From positions 62,001 to 126,000 of the forward strand of contig WOFQ01000058.1 of assembly GCA_012184525.1 (NCBI GenBank): 64,000 bases of DNA. Direction: 5' to 3'. The notes under the pieces are model-generated. The model did not search any database and had not been told where the DNA came from. It was given only the letters and a program-made list of their open reading frames with translations. The translations under genes were made by a program, and so were the position numbers. The stretch comes from Xenoacremonium recifei (Eukaryota > Ascomycota > Sordariomycetes > Hypocreales > Nectriaceae). This document shows positions 11,210 to 22,009 of this stretch, one piece after another; the stretch's first letter is position 1, and the number at the start of each line of letters is the position of its first letter.

Positions 11210-12687
11210 TCATGACGCCAGCAACCCCCGGCCCCTATTAATCTGTACCTTCTTATCCTCTCCCGCACTCACAATCCCCCACGTCTTATCCCACGCGACA
11301 CTCAACACCTTTGCGCCATCACCTGACGGCGGTAGCTTTTTGTCCTTAAGCCACTCGCGACCGATAGTGTACACGGGCTCACTGACGCTACCGCCGCCCT
11401 CGTCGGTCGTGCCGCGCCGCACGCTGCGCAGATCCCACACGCGACATGTGCTATCGTGCGAGCCCGAGACGAGCGAGTAGTCGTTTTCGGGCGAGGGCGC
11501 CAGTGCGACGACCATATTGACGTGTCCGCGGAGCGTCATAGTGGACGTCGCAGCCGCGGATTCACGTGGGTCGAGAAGCGTGATGTGTCGCGCGGATGAG
11601 CCAGCCGCGATCAGCGATGTGCCGGGCAGGGCTGCTGCGCAGAGCAGCGGGTGCATAGTAGTCAACCGGCTAACCTCACGCTGCGTCGTCAGGTCAATGG
11701 TCCGGACGGTGTGGTCCTTGGACGCCGAGTACGCAACGGTCGAGTCGTTCGGGTGGAAGATGGCCGCAGTGACGGGCTCGTCGTGCAGCGGCATCATCGC
11801 CAGGGGTCCGCGCTGGGCGGTATTGCCCGCGCCGGCCAGCTTGGCCTTCTTGCTGGAGTGTGCTGACGGGAGGCTCTCAGGATCGGCCTGGGGCGCAGTG
11901 CGCTTTGACGACGACCAGAGGCCGACGCTGCCGTCCGAGGACGCTGTGAGGATGCGCTTGGTGGCGCCGTTGACGTCGAGGGCATTGATGTTCTTGGTAT
12001 GGCCCCAGAGCTCCATGCTAGACTTAAGGGTGCCAGTGAAGCCGTCGTCGGATTCGCTGTAATCCCAGACTACGACCTTGCGATCCAAACCAGCCGAGGC
12101 GAGCTGCTTGTGCGATACCCACCGCACGGCGTTGATGCGCTGTGTGTGGCCGCCTGCCCGGCCTGCGGATGACACGGCAATTGCGTCGCCAGAGGGATTC
12201 CAGACTCTTACAAGACCGTCGTAGGACGCCGTGGCCACTCGCTCTGGTACGGCAGCATCGCCAGCGAGAAGGCCTGCGGGAGACGTTGTTGAGAGGACGT
12301 CGACGCCACCCACCCAGTCGTCATGCTCGAAGCTAGCTTCGTAAACCGGCGGTATCAAGCTGCGGACATACTGTAGGGTGAGAGTCGATTCGGAGGAGAG
12401 GCCGTTGGAGGCTAGGTAGTCTTCGAGAGAGGTGCGGAGGAATGTGCCGTTGGCGAGGAAGTCGAGGGGGATGGGCGAGGAGGTGTCGAGCATAGACTCG
12501 GAGTTGAGGATACGGGAGAGGCCATAGCGCTGGATGTCTGGAGAATGTGAGTCTGGTGTCATTCATAAGGCCGATTAGGCGTAGAGGACGTACCGCTGGG
12601 GACGAGCAGCTGGCGCTTGGATTCCGGGAGGACGAGGTCCTGCTCGGTGGTGGTGAAGATGACCTTGACCTGCGCGACGTCACCCAT
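11210..12687 (-). CDS. YTM1: Ribosome biogenesis protein Ytm1 (WDR12), WD40 with NLE domain
   Basis: Two exons, 12687-12594 and 12537-11210, give 473 residues, a normal Ytm1 length. The N-terminal NLE (ubiquitin-like) domain covers about 5-95 (QVKVIFTTTEQDLVLPES, then DIQRYGLSRILN). A seven-bladed WD40 propeller follows, with clear repeats such as GLVRVWNPSGD, DRKVVVWDYSE, DGSVGLWSSSK and DSTCRVWDLRS. In yeast, Ytm1 forms the Nop7-Erb1-Ytm1 (PeBoW) complex on pre-60S particles. Its NLE domain binds the MIDAS of the AAA+ ATPase Rea1, which strips it off in the nucleolus. Loops between blades are longer and Ala/Ser-rich. A 17-base near-palindrome, similar to the yeast ribosome-biogenesis RRPE element, sits 105 bases upstream of the start codon. 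Confidence 0.94.
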
Positions 12688-15217
12688 TTTGTCGGAGACT
12701 GAGTCGAAGGTCTAGGGTGAGAAATTGAGGCGGCTTGGGCCTTGGAGCGATTGAGTCTCCGGGTATCTGTATGGGATTGATCTTAGAGAAGTCCAAAAAA
12801 TTTTGGGAAAACTTGACAGCCTCGTCCAGATCTGGACCCCACCGCGGGGAATTATATGGGGCTTGTGGCGTCTTCGGATCCAATCAAAACAGGCCCTTTC
12901 GCAAGGCTGAGGAACTCCAAATCCTCCCCCTGGCTTGCATTCCAGCAACCCCCTTCTGGGCAAAAAGCAATCATATGCGAGGATCGCAGTCATTGGAGCT
13001 GAGGTGAAACTTTGGATCACCCGAGACAAGCCAGGCACACGGGCGGCGACGACCCGACGTTCGGCGTGTGTTAGCCCGCAGCCGAGCTCTTTTTACTGCG
13101 CGACCAGTCAGAGCTCTTCAGCTCTGCAGCTGTAATGAGAGCGATTGAGCAGTGTTGCTTGCAGTAACAAGCCTGCAGGATCTACCATATTTCAAAAATG
13201 GCTTGAATAGTGTCGGTCAAAACCAAGGGCCATGGTCTCCTTCCTACAGCCCAGAAGAAAAGCTTGGCGCAGAGGACCGTACCTAGGTAGGAATGCGCCC
13301 GAGTTCAGACCAATCTACCAGCAAGTAAAAATTGCTTCCTTATGTCTCTCATCTACATTCCCATGATATTTTCCAGAAAACCAAAACAAAGAGAATGAAG
13401 TACGAATAAGTCGATGTCAGAAAAACAGCTACAGAAAAGCAAGTCGAACAATCGAGTAGCCTGGTAGGCAAACCACTCGATATCGGGCCGTCTCCCCCTC
13501 ACGAGCTAGGGTGACAATGGCTTCACCTCTAGTGTCCGCTCACGTGGAGATTCGGCCATGAATCCGACTTCGTGCGCCTGATAGTTTAGTCACTCACACC
13601 GTTGATAAAGAGCATCCAATAAAGGCCACGATTGGCAACCCCAGATGGAGCTCCCCATTCTCCCTCACCCCCGGGATTTCAGATCGTCGAGTGGGAGAGC
13701 CAAATGGAGGCCTTTTCGTGGAGTTCAGTGGGTCGCTTTGGGATGTCCGGCGATTCGTGTCTTGCAAAGCGTTGCCTGGAGGTGAGCGAGGGGATGCAGA
13801 TATTTCCCTCACGGAGCGCCCGTTTTGACTGTTTGTTGCCACTCCGGAGACTGCGACGGACTTGTTGGGCTGTTACCTAATATATTGGGCGTATCACTGT
13901 CCCGATCACCGCGATGGTTACCAGATGAGAGAGTCAAAGGAGTGAGACAGCATGATCCGAGCGTGTCGTCTTAGATTTGTTGAGTCGAGTTCCAGCCGAG
14001 TACAATAAAAACAATGCCCAAGAAAGGAGCCTTGGTGATGGTGTTTCTAGGGAAGCCACTGCACGTGTCACTCGTGCATAGGTAGTGGATGCCAAAGTCC
14101 AGTCAGCAAAAGGAGCGTTGAAGCTATCGATGTTGTTGGATGTGAGCAGAGAGAACAGACTCCATCCTGGCAGCAAAGACGCAGCATGATTGGCATTCCC
14201 CCGCATTCCATGTCGTCATCCCGAGGCCAGCAGCAGAAGCTAGGGCCTCGCAAAAGCAACGCCAACCACGATCCTTTACTCTGGCCGGTTCCTGAGCCTA
14301 CAAGTGCTGAAGATGCTGCTGAGACATTGGGCTTGCATCGTGGCTGAGGCGCGTCAACCACCAAGAAAACAAGAAATGGAGCAAGATGAGATGGAGACTG
14401 TAAGTACAGACGATCGGGATCGCACAACTAGATAGAACCAGCCCGGAACAGGGAGGTCTGGGCTGTTGCGGGCTCAGCTCCCAGCAGGAAGCAATTCAAT
14501 TCAGGCACTGGCAGCCAGCGCCTCTCAGTGGATCTCGACCGTTGCTTGGCCAGGGCAGGCGCTAGCAGGCCCACTGTTGTTGCTTCCAAGGTTGGTTTTA
14601 GCGACCTTCAGAGGCCTAGGCCAGCAGTTTCCAGGTGGTTTGAGTGGGGTGGGGGCGCCATGGATGCCATGGATCGTGGGCTGGGCGGAAGCATCACCGT
14701 TACGGGCAGTATCACCTGCCCATGGGGTGGCCTGCTGCTCTTTGGTTGCTCCTCCCCTCACGCTCTTCTTCCTCCTCCTCCGCCGCCACCGCGAGATTCT
14801 TCTCTTCTCCTCCTCTTCTCTCCTCGCTCCAATTCACTCTCCTCAACTTCCCTCCTCTCCCTCCTCCTGGCTACCTTACTGACAGCTGCTTGGGGAGCCC
14901 TGCCGAAATCAGCTGCAAAATCCTTCCGCTCGCTGAGCGCAGATCCCGTCGCATTCAGCCAGTGCTGTGACGCAACTTCGGCCGCCGCCCGATTCGCCGC
15001 CAGCATCTCTACATCCTATTTTTCCTCACCAGCGCCGCGGCCTCACCTCCTCGACCTCTCAATCCCTCCCAATTGGCTTTTTCGTGTTGCTCTACAGCTT
15101 CTTCGCAGCTCTTCGGCTCGCAAATCGCTCTCTGTTGAGCCTTTGTAGCTATCGCGGCGCCCCCGAGACTTCACCTCCACCCGAATCAGATCATCCTCGC
15201 GCGCGCCCGCAATCACG
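12688..15217. promoter_or_regulatory. Long divergent spacer, YTM1 and glycogen synthase
   Basis: This 2.5 kb spacer has no supported gene. The left end holds the YTM1 promoter. The right end looks like a long glycogen-synthase leader with a strongly pyrimidine-rich tract at about 14755-14880. STRE-like CCCCT/AGGGG sites occur at 12927-12931, 12950-12954, 13789-13793 and 14754-14758. These bind Msn2-type factors in yeast and regulate glycogen genes; four sites in 2.5 kb is weak evidence. Several ATGs in 14466-15217 could act as upstream reading frames. Confidence 0.4.
12792..12808. promoter_or_regulatory. A/T-core near-palindrome upstream of YTM1 (RRPE-like)
   Basis: The element TCCAAAAAATTTTGGGA lies 105 bases upstream of the YTM1 start. 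Its core matches the AAAAATTTT of the yeast ribosomal-RNA-processing element. It matches the element at 57693-57709 at 14 of 17 positions. Confidence 0.4.
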
Positions 15218-17548
15218 ATGGCGTCCGAGAACGATCGCGAGCAGACCCGCGACATCAAGAACCACCTGTTGTTCGAGGTTGCTACCGAGGTCGCCCATCG
15301 AGGTGAGTTTCCCAAGCTCGCCCCAGCCCGAGACAGCAGCTGCTGATCACCATGTCTAGTCGGCGGCATCTACTCCGTCATCAAGTCCAAGGCGCCCGTG
15401 ACAACTGCAGAGTATGGCGACCGGTACACCCTCATCGGCCCTCTCAACCACCAGTCGGTTCGTAAGCCGCTTGCCTCTCCTCATGCGCTCATGCTAAATG
15501 CTTTCCCAGGCCGCAGTCGAGGTGGAAGAGATGGAGCCGCCCAATCCCGAGATCGCTGCGACGATGCAGTCCATGAAGGACCGAGGCATTGGTCTCATAT
15601 ACGGCCGCTGGCTGATTGAGGGCGCTCCCCGAGTAGTGCTGATCGACACCAAGACCGCCTACGGCTACCTGGACGAGTGGAAGGGCGATCTGTGGAACGT
15701 GGCCGGCATTCCCTCGCCCCCCGGCGATGACGAGACCAACGAGGCCATTGTCTTTGGCTACTTGGTGGCATGGTTCCTGGGCGAGGCAAGTCGCAATCAT
15801 TTCAGCAATTTGGCGCGTTCTGACGTAGAAATAGTTTGTGTGCCATGAGAAGAAGAAGGCTGTCATCGCGCACTTCCACGAGTGGCTCGCCGGTGTTGCG
15901 CTTCCTCTTACTAAGAAGCGGCGCATCGACGTGACCACCATTTTCACCACTCACGCTACCCTGCTCGGACGATATCTCTGTGCTGGCTCGGTCGATTTCT
16001 ACAACAATCTGCAGTGGTTCGACGTCGACGCCGAGGCTGGCAAGCGAGGCATCTATCACCGGTATTGTATCGAGCGCGCGGCGACGCATGCTTGCGACGT
16101 CTTCACCACCGTTTCTCACATCACTGCCTTCGAGTCTGAGCATCTGCTAAAACGGAAACCCGACGGTGTCCTGCCCAACGGTCTCAATGTCACCAAGTTC
16201 TCTGCCGTCCACGAATTCCAGAACCTGCATCAGGTGTCCAAGGAGAAGATCCACGACTTTGTCCGCGGCCACTTCTATGGCCACTACGACTTTGACCCCG
16301 AGAACACACTCTATGTTTTCACGGCAGGTCGATACGAGTTCCGGAACAAGGGCGTGGACATGTTTATCGAGTCTCTAGCGCGGCTCAACCACCGTCTCAA
16401 GGCCGCCGGCAGCAAGATGACGGTCGTGGCCTTCATCATCATGCCCGCGCAAACGACATCACTCACCGTAGAGGCGCTCAAGGGTCAGGCCGTCATTAAG
16501 TCGCTCCGGGACACGACACACATCATCGAGCAGAGCATCGGTCGACGCATCTTCGAGCGCTCGCTCAAATGGCACGAGGGCGACCCGATGCCGGACGAGA
16601 AGGAGCTCATCTCGGGCCAGGATCGGGTGCTGCTCCGGCGGCGGCTCTTCGCCATGAAGCGACACGGCCTGCCCCCGATTGTCACCCACAACATGGTCAG
16701 CGATCACGAGGACCCCGTGCTGAACCAGATCCGTCGGGTGCAGCTGTTCAACCACCCTACGGACCGCGTCAAGGTCGTCTTCCACCCGGAGTTCCTCAAC
16801 TCGGCCAACCCGGTGCTGCCCCTAGACTACGACGACTTCGTGCGCGGCTGCCATCTAGGCGTCTTCGCGTCCTACTACGAGCCCTGGGGCTACACGCCCG
16901 CCGAGTGCACCGTCATGGGCGTGCCGAGCATCACCACCAACCTCTCGGGCTTCGGCTGCTATATGGAGGAGCTGATTGAGAACTCGAGCGACTACGGCAT
17001 CTACATCGTCGACCGCCGCACCAAGGGCGTCGACGACTCGGTCAACCAGCTGACCTCGTTCATGTTCGACTTCTGCGGCAAGAGCCGGCGCCAGCGTATC
17101 AACCAGCGCAACCGAACGGAGCGCCTGAGCGACCTCCTCGACTGGAAGCGTATGGGCATGGAGTACGTCAAGGCCCGCCAGCTTGCCCTGCGAAGAGCCT
17201 ACCCGAACTCATTTAGCGGCGACGAGGAGGAGGACTTCATCCCTGGTGTCGAGCAGAAGATCTCGCGGCCATTCTCGGTCCCTGGATCTCCGCGGGACCG
17301 CACCGGCATGATGACGCCTGGCGACTTTGCAAGCCTGCAGGAGGGTCGCGAGGGGCTGAGCACCGAGGACTATGTCGCGTGGAAGCTGCCGTGAGTCTCA
17401 ATGCCCTTACGTTGAATGTTTGGTATGCTAACTTGATGGTCACAGTGAGGAGGAGGACCCCGACGAATACCCCTTCCCCCTAACCCTCCGAACCAAGCAG
17501 CCCGGGCCCCCAAGCCCGCTCGACAGCGTCCCCCTGAATGGCAAATAG
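15218..17548 (+). CDS. GSY1: Glycogen [starch] synthase, UDP-glucose dependent (GT3 family)
   Basis: Five exons, 15218-15302, 15360-15457, 15510-15785, 15835-17390 and 17446-17548, give 705 residues, matching fungal Gsy proteins. The enzyme adds alpha-1,4-glucose from UDP-glucose to glycogen in the cytosol. The start reads NHLLFEVATEVAHRVGGIYSV, with the substrate-loop Lys in YSVIKSKAPV. HFHEWLAGVALPL follows, and the C-terminal GT-B half has YYEPWGYTPAECTVMG with its catalytic Glu. The arginine cluster RQRINQRNRTERLSDLLDW (about 571-590) is the glucose-6-phosphate switch. RPFSVPGSPRD (about 630-640) matches the yeast phosphorylation sites. Regulation by G6P activation and phosphorylation inhibition is therefore likely conserved. 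Intron 3 (15786-15834) starts with GC rather than GT. The intron-2 donor (GTTCGT) is also weak. Confidence 0.96.
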
Positions 17549-18084
17549 TACCACGTCGCCAGGGCGTTCGACGGAGTGTTTGTTTGAGTCGTGTTCATCA
17601 TCACCATCATCTCGTATTAATCATCATTACTACTACTACATGCCGGAGAATAAGAGGAGGACGGAAGAGGGGGAGAAGAGGGAGGCATGGGTGGGTGTCA
17701 GGGGCTGTCCGTTTATGTGTATCATTAGTGTCAAACACTGCACATCAGCACACTTTGGAATTACTGGTTTTCTGTTTAATCGCCGTTGGTTCAGTTTCTC
17801 GCTCGTCGTCGTCGCACAGCTTCGCTTGCTTTCCGTTTCGAACCCGTCATGTCTCGGCATCAGCACTGCACCGCATCGTCTGGGTTTGTCTGGGTGCGAG
17901 GCTGGCTGCAGGAGTGTCTTTGTCTTGCGTCGTTTGCATGCAGTCGGCGAAAGGTGGATGTATATAAGAGAGGGAAGCCAACAGGAAATTCTGAGGATCT
18001 CTTCAACTTTCACCTCATTACTTGTGCTCTGTGCCGGATTTTGTTGTCAACTCTTATCTCTTCGGACAACCGAGCATTCTCGAT
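17549..18084. other. Glycogen synthase 3' region and small-gene promoter
   Basis: The first part has CATCATCACCATCATC and ACTACTACTAC simple repeats and should be the glycogen-synthase 3' untranslated region. The last part contains a TATATAAG box and a leader for the frame at 18085. Confidence 0.45.
17961..17968 (+). promoter_or_regulatory. TATA box of the small Gly/His-rich gene
   Basis: TATATAAG lies 124 bases before the ATG at 18085. A CTTCAACTTTCACCTCATTAC leader typical of fungal mRNAs begins about 40 bases downstream. This supports a real transcription start here. Confidence 0.5.
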
Positions 18085-18303
18085 ATGTCAGCGTCAAGTA
18101 CACACATCGTTACGGATCCCAATGCCGGTCCTCCGGGCGAAGTCCTCTCGACGGCATCGGGTGCGCGCGGAGGCCATCACGACAGCAATGGCAAGTCGGC
18201 GAATCGTGGGGGACACACGCAGGCGACGTGGGGTCATCACGGCGGCGGTGGTGGTGGTCAGGGAGAGCAGCGGGCTGGAGATGGTGAGAAGAAAGCCACA
18301 TAG
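18085..18303 (+). CDS. Small Gly/His-rich hypothetical protein
   Basis: A 72-residue intronless frame starts at MSASSTHIVTDPN and contains GGHHDSNGKSANRGG and WGHHGGGGGGQGEQ. It has no signal peptide, membrane segment or cysteine and should be disordered. A TATA box and leader upstream argue for a transcribed gene. The composition recalls small hydrophilic stress or conidial proteins, but I recognise no family, and this resemblance is only in composition. Confidence 0.5.
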   Translation: MSASSTHIVTDPNAGPPGEVLSTASGARGGHHDSNGKSANRGGHTQATWGHHGGGGGGQGEQRAGDGEKKAT

Positions 18304-19923
18304 TGTTTGGGTGGCAATCAGGTTCAGTGAACGGCAAGGTCCAGGACATGCATCAGATACCGCGAGATTCTAGCCGTGGTCTCGTCCAGTGCCGTTGAGG
18401 CCATTGAGTTTGACAGCTCGACGAGACTATAAGCCAATACTCTCTCCAGAATTCAAGAAATCGTTAGTGTTGAGACGAAGTGTCACTCACGGCTACGCTC
18501 GAGACTATATCCGTGGCTGATCAGTTTCGCCCGTTTGCGATAGTAACGTCGAGCCAGGCCTGGCTTCAAAGGTTACCACCACACTGCCGGACTCGTTTCA
18601 TAATGCGCACTAGCTTTTTGACAGGTGACTCTATCGTGACGGTTGGAGGCTTCGACACACCTTCTCGAACACGGTCTAGACCGAGGCGTCGGCCGAGAGA
18701 GCTTAATCGAGAGGCTGTCGCAGGTTGAGTGAGTTCAGGTGCAGGCTAATTAATTCCTTGGCGACATCTCTGCTGCGGAATAATTATCAGTGAATGCGCA
18801 CCTGCAATCAACACCCGCGGAGAAACACTGCGTCTCATTACCGTAACGTTGCCCACCAGATCAAAGGTCAGTGAGGTCGTCACCGCGCAGCGATCTGCAG
18901 CGTCAAATATACGATCTCCAATCTCCCCGACCCAGGATCGTTGCCCTTGTCCATCCACAGTGCCTAACAAGCTTCAGAGCCCGACAGAAGACGAGTTTCA
19001 TGTTCATCCGCATCCCATGATCCTCGCCCGCTTGTCTTCGTCCCCTCCCCACCTGCAATCTCGCCCCAGTGACAGACGGCCGGCCGCTAGCCACAAATCT
19101 TCGAGCCACCGCATTCTGGCGAAATGAACCGCCCGCCTCCTTTTTACCCCACAGATCGCACGAAGCAGACGTCACTTGGGAAATTTGGGAGTTGGAAATT
19201 CCCCCCGGGCGCTGCCGAATGACACTGAGTGGGTGATGAGGCTCGTATCCCGGATGCTCGGTAGCAAAGCGCCTGTAGAGTAGCTTCAGCAACGTCTGAG
19301 CGGTGCTGGGAGTGATCGTCAGGGTCCCCACGCATGCACGCTGGGAGAAGGCTTCGAGAATAGGGGGCTGTTGGAGCGACAAGCCGATCGCAGGCTAGCA
19401 CCACCATCATGACTTCAACACTGTGCCGGCTCGTATTTCACTCTTCTCAAGACGGTCTGCCGGTCCACTCCAGTCATTCAGTAACTGCCGCGTGAGAAAG
19501 AATCCAGCCGTTGCTCGCGATGGAGACAGTCGTTTCTTTTTGTGACGAGCCTGATGCTTGCGTGGGCTGACTGAGCCGCGCGCAGCACACAAACAAAACC
19601 CCCGTCCATCACCTGCAAGGCTACCAGCGAGGCATTTGCAGGGCCCGGGCTGCAGCTCAAACTAAAGCTCGAAGATGATCCAAGCTTCCAGGTGTCGGCG
19701 GTGGGCTGCCGCTACTAAGGAGCTTGGGCTCTTGCACTGGGTACGCGCCCCAAGATTGGCAGACGGGGAATTCAGGAGACGGACGTGCCCAGTCACGATG
19801 CATGAAGTGAGTATAGCAGGCCCAGACTATAGTTCATGTACGCGGTGCCAGACGTCAGCACTCAAGTTGAATTGGATACGACATCTGGAGGCTTCTGCGT
19901 GGCTTCCATTTCTTCCATTGGTG

Positions 19924-19959
19924 CACGTGCGCGAGCTGCTGACTACGCCGTTGACGTCA
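19924..19959. promoter_or_regulatory. E-box and CRE palindromes
   Basis: GCACGTGC (19923-19930) and TGACGTCA (19952-19959) are full palindromes for bHLH/Cbf1-type and bZIP/CREB-ATF-type factors. They lie 22 bases apart. ATTGG just upstream and CCAAT just downstream (CTACCAATTTCACC) complete a promoter-like set before the ATG at 19986. Confidence 0.4.
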
Positions 19960-19985
19960 ATTCACGACGGCCTACCAATTTCACC

Positions 19986-20176
19986 ATGTCGCAACACGGT
20001 GAGACGAGACTCAATTTCGTTCTCTAGGATACAATCAACTTGAATTGGTCAATAAACAAATAGCTGCTCCTACCAAGCATCAATGCCCAAGCAATCGCCC
20101 CGACAACCGTTCGTCACCCTGTCGGCTTCCTGTGTTGCAAGTCACATCGTTTGAGCCTCGACTTAGACACGCATGA
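19986..20176 (+). CDS. Candidate tiny spliced gene (41 residues)
   Basis: The first exon, 19986-19998, encodes MSQH plus one base and meets a GTGAGA donor. An AAATAG acceptor at 20063 opens an in-phase second exon, 20064-20176, ending in TGA. The joined frame has 126 bases and gives 41 residues, with three cysteines and many Pro/Ser/Arg. No domain is recognised. Support comes only from the promoter-like motifs upstream and the splice sites. It could equally be a non-coding transcript or chance. Confidence 0.22.
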
Positions 20177-20725
20177 CCGGGATCATCAAGGACCCTCAAT
20201 CTACCCAATTGACCAAGCAGAGGCCACACATCAACGTCACATTGCTTTTTGCACGACTCTCATCACCCGTGTCTCACAGTGCAACAGCCCCAAAACGTGG
20301 TAACAAGCAAGAAAAGACATTCATTCATTGTCTGTCTTATAGGTAGTGGTATCATATGCTCTCTCGCAAAACATCGTTGCCCGTCAACCACGACGACGCA
20401 TAACAGCGTCCGGCAACAAGAGCATGAAAAGCAAATCCGGGGCGTTCGTCTGCCACCCCCCCTAACGCCGTGATATCCCAAAAGGTGTTTCCCACACCCA
20501 ATCCGTAGCCCAAAATCCAAGTCGTTGTCGTCAAGAATGACAATTAAGAATAGAAGAACCCATGCCGTCCGTTTTATATCCCAAGTACTGTGAAATGACG
20601 CCCCGCCTGCGAGACTGCCGAGTCCGCTGAAACCCAACCAGAACACCAATGGCCCATAGAGATGTGTCGCCCACCTGTCGTAAAGATTCGTGAAAAGAGT
20701 GTAGTTTGAGTAGGATGTGTGTCGT

Positions 20726-22009
20726 CTAGGCCTTGATGCTTCGTCGGCGCGCAGCATTGAAGCCGTTGCGTAGCCGACTCCGCGTGCCGTTAGGCGTGCT
20801 AGGTGTCAGGGGCGATGCAATATCGGACATTGGGGACATGGGCGATGATATGGGCTGGGTCTGGGTGCGGCGCTTAGCCGACTTGATGATCTCCTGGTAG
20901 GTGACGGGCTTCTGGACGTCTCGCGTGATCGGTCGCTGCTCCTGTTCCTGCTCCTGCTGCTGCGGCTCCTCTTGCATCTCCTCCTCGACCTGCTCCATGT
21001 GTTGCTGCGCAGGGATCGTGAGCGCCAGGTTGTCCCGCGACTGTGTAAACGCCTGGTGCAGTGCCGGCTTGCTCTTCTTGCGCACGAGGCTCAGCGTGCG
21101 CTTGAACATGGCCGTCGGCGTCTTGGGTGTGTGCTGGTTGTGCTCCGCAGCGTCGAGATCCGTCCGCGACGAGGCGAAGGGATCGATGCTGAGGAATTGT
21201 GGCCGCTGCTTCTCGAGCTTGCGAGCTGGGACCTGCGTCAGGGCGGGAGACATGCTGCTGGTGCGCGGCGGGTGCAGGATCGAGCTTGAGGCCGACGAGC
21301 TCACGGATAGCCGACGGAGGCTGTTCATGGGGTCGGTCGATGTGCGGCGGAGGAGGCGGCTCGGGGGGTGCGAGGCGCAGGAGGAGGGTGGCCGCGAGGA
21401 GCCGCTGGTGGTCGAGGCAGCGCTGGACATCTGGGAGCTGGCCCTGGGCGACACGGATCGTCGTGGGAGGTCGACAATCGACGGCTTCCCAGCAAAAACC
21501 ACCGACACCACACGAGCAGTGTCCTCATGGCTGTGTCGTCGCTTGACCGAGTCCGGGGAAGCGTCTTCGCTGCCCGAGTCGAACTCCTCAAAATCGGAGA
21601 AGTCGTCCGCAGACGAAGAGGCATCCTCTTCCGAAGAGAGGTACACATCGTGGGGTGCGGTCTGCTGGAATGGAGGCTGCTGCTCGACCTCGGCGGCCAT
21701 CTTCAGCATAGTAACGTCGAGCATCCTCGAGGCACGGCGGGCACTCTTCGCAGGCAGGGCCGGCGCCGCAGTCTCAACGTCGAGCATGGCCGTGGTGCTG
21801 TGTTGGGGGGCAATCATGTTGCTATCGGAGTCGTCTTTGATCTGGAGATTTGTGTGTACGTGTACGTCGTCCTGGGAGTACGCCGTCGAGACGGCTTCGG
21901 TTATATGTGTGAGTGGTGGGAGTGCGAGTGCGCCTGCGTCGTCGGCTGGAATGGAGGTGGTGACGGGCTCCCTTGCGGATGCCGATAGCTGCTGATCGGC
22001 CAGAGACAT
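20726..22009 (-). CDS. Ser/Gln-rich disordered hypothetical protein
   Basis: A single exon of 427 residues starts at MSLADQQLSASAREP. I recognise no folded domain. Landmarks are an acidic Ser cluster (SSEEDASSSADDFSDFEEF, about 125-145), a Ser-rich region with many SP/TP and RxxS sites (180-260), a basic stretch (FKRTLSLVRKKSKPALHQ, about 305-325), a Glu/Gln repeat (about 345-365) and a basic C-terminus (FNAARRRSIKA). This composition fits a heavily phosphorylated regulatory or scaffold protein, which is an inference. The opposite strand is also open for 364 codons, but the acidic and basic clusters and codon pattern favour this strand. The 5' neighbour sequence is a very long gene-free spacer. 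Confidence 0.7.
   Translation of the reverse strand: MSLADQQLSASAREPVTTSIPADDAGALALPPLTHITEAVSTAYSQDDVHVHTNLQIKDDSDSNMIAPQHSTTAMLDVETAAPALPAKSARRASRMLDVTMLKMAAEVEQQPPFQQTAPHDVYLSSEEDASSSADDFSDFEEFDSGSEDASPDSVKRRHSHEDTARVVSVVFAGKPSIVDLPRRSVSPRASSQMSSAASTTSGSSRPPSSCASHPPSRLLRRTSTDPMNSLRRLSVSSSASSSILHPPRTSSMSPALTQVPARKLEKQRPQFLSIDPFASSRTDLDAAEHNQHTPKTPTAMFKRTLSLVRKKSKPALHQAFTQSRDNLALTIPAQQHMEQVEEEMQEEPQQQEQEQEQRPITRDVQKPVTYQEIIKSAKRRTQTQPISSPMSPMSDIASPLTPSTPNGTRSRLRNGFNAARRRSIKA

Larger units (their letters stand above)
18304..20725. other. Intergenic, with a promoter-like cluster near 19.9 kb
   Basis: No protein-coding gene is firmly supported. Around 19907-19985 there is a dense set of regulatory motifs (ATTGG, GCACGTGC, TGACGTCA, CCAAT) just before an ATG at 19986 with a good GTGAGA donor 13 bases later; see the separate entries. 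The right end (about 20250-20725) should be the 3' untranslated region of the leftward gene at 20726. Confidence 0.4.

Noticed and set aside
14528..15148. A 206-codon frame upstream of glycogen synthase
   Set aside because: It is made mostly of the CT-rich leader (Ser/Leu/Pro codons), has no domain and lies where the 5' untranslated region is expected. It may contain small upstream frames, but I do not call a gene.
20901..21995. A 364-codon + strand frame opposite the disordered-protein gene
   Set aside because: It is the complement of a Ser/Arg/Glu-rich coding sequence with no recognisable domain and irregular Cys-rich composition. The minus-strand frame has coherent charge blocks.
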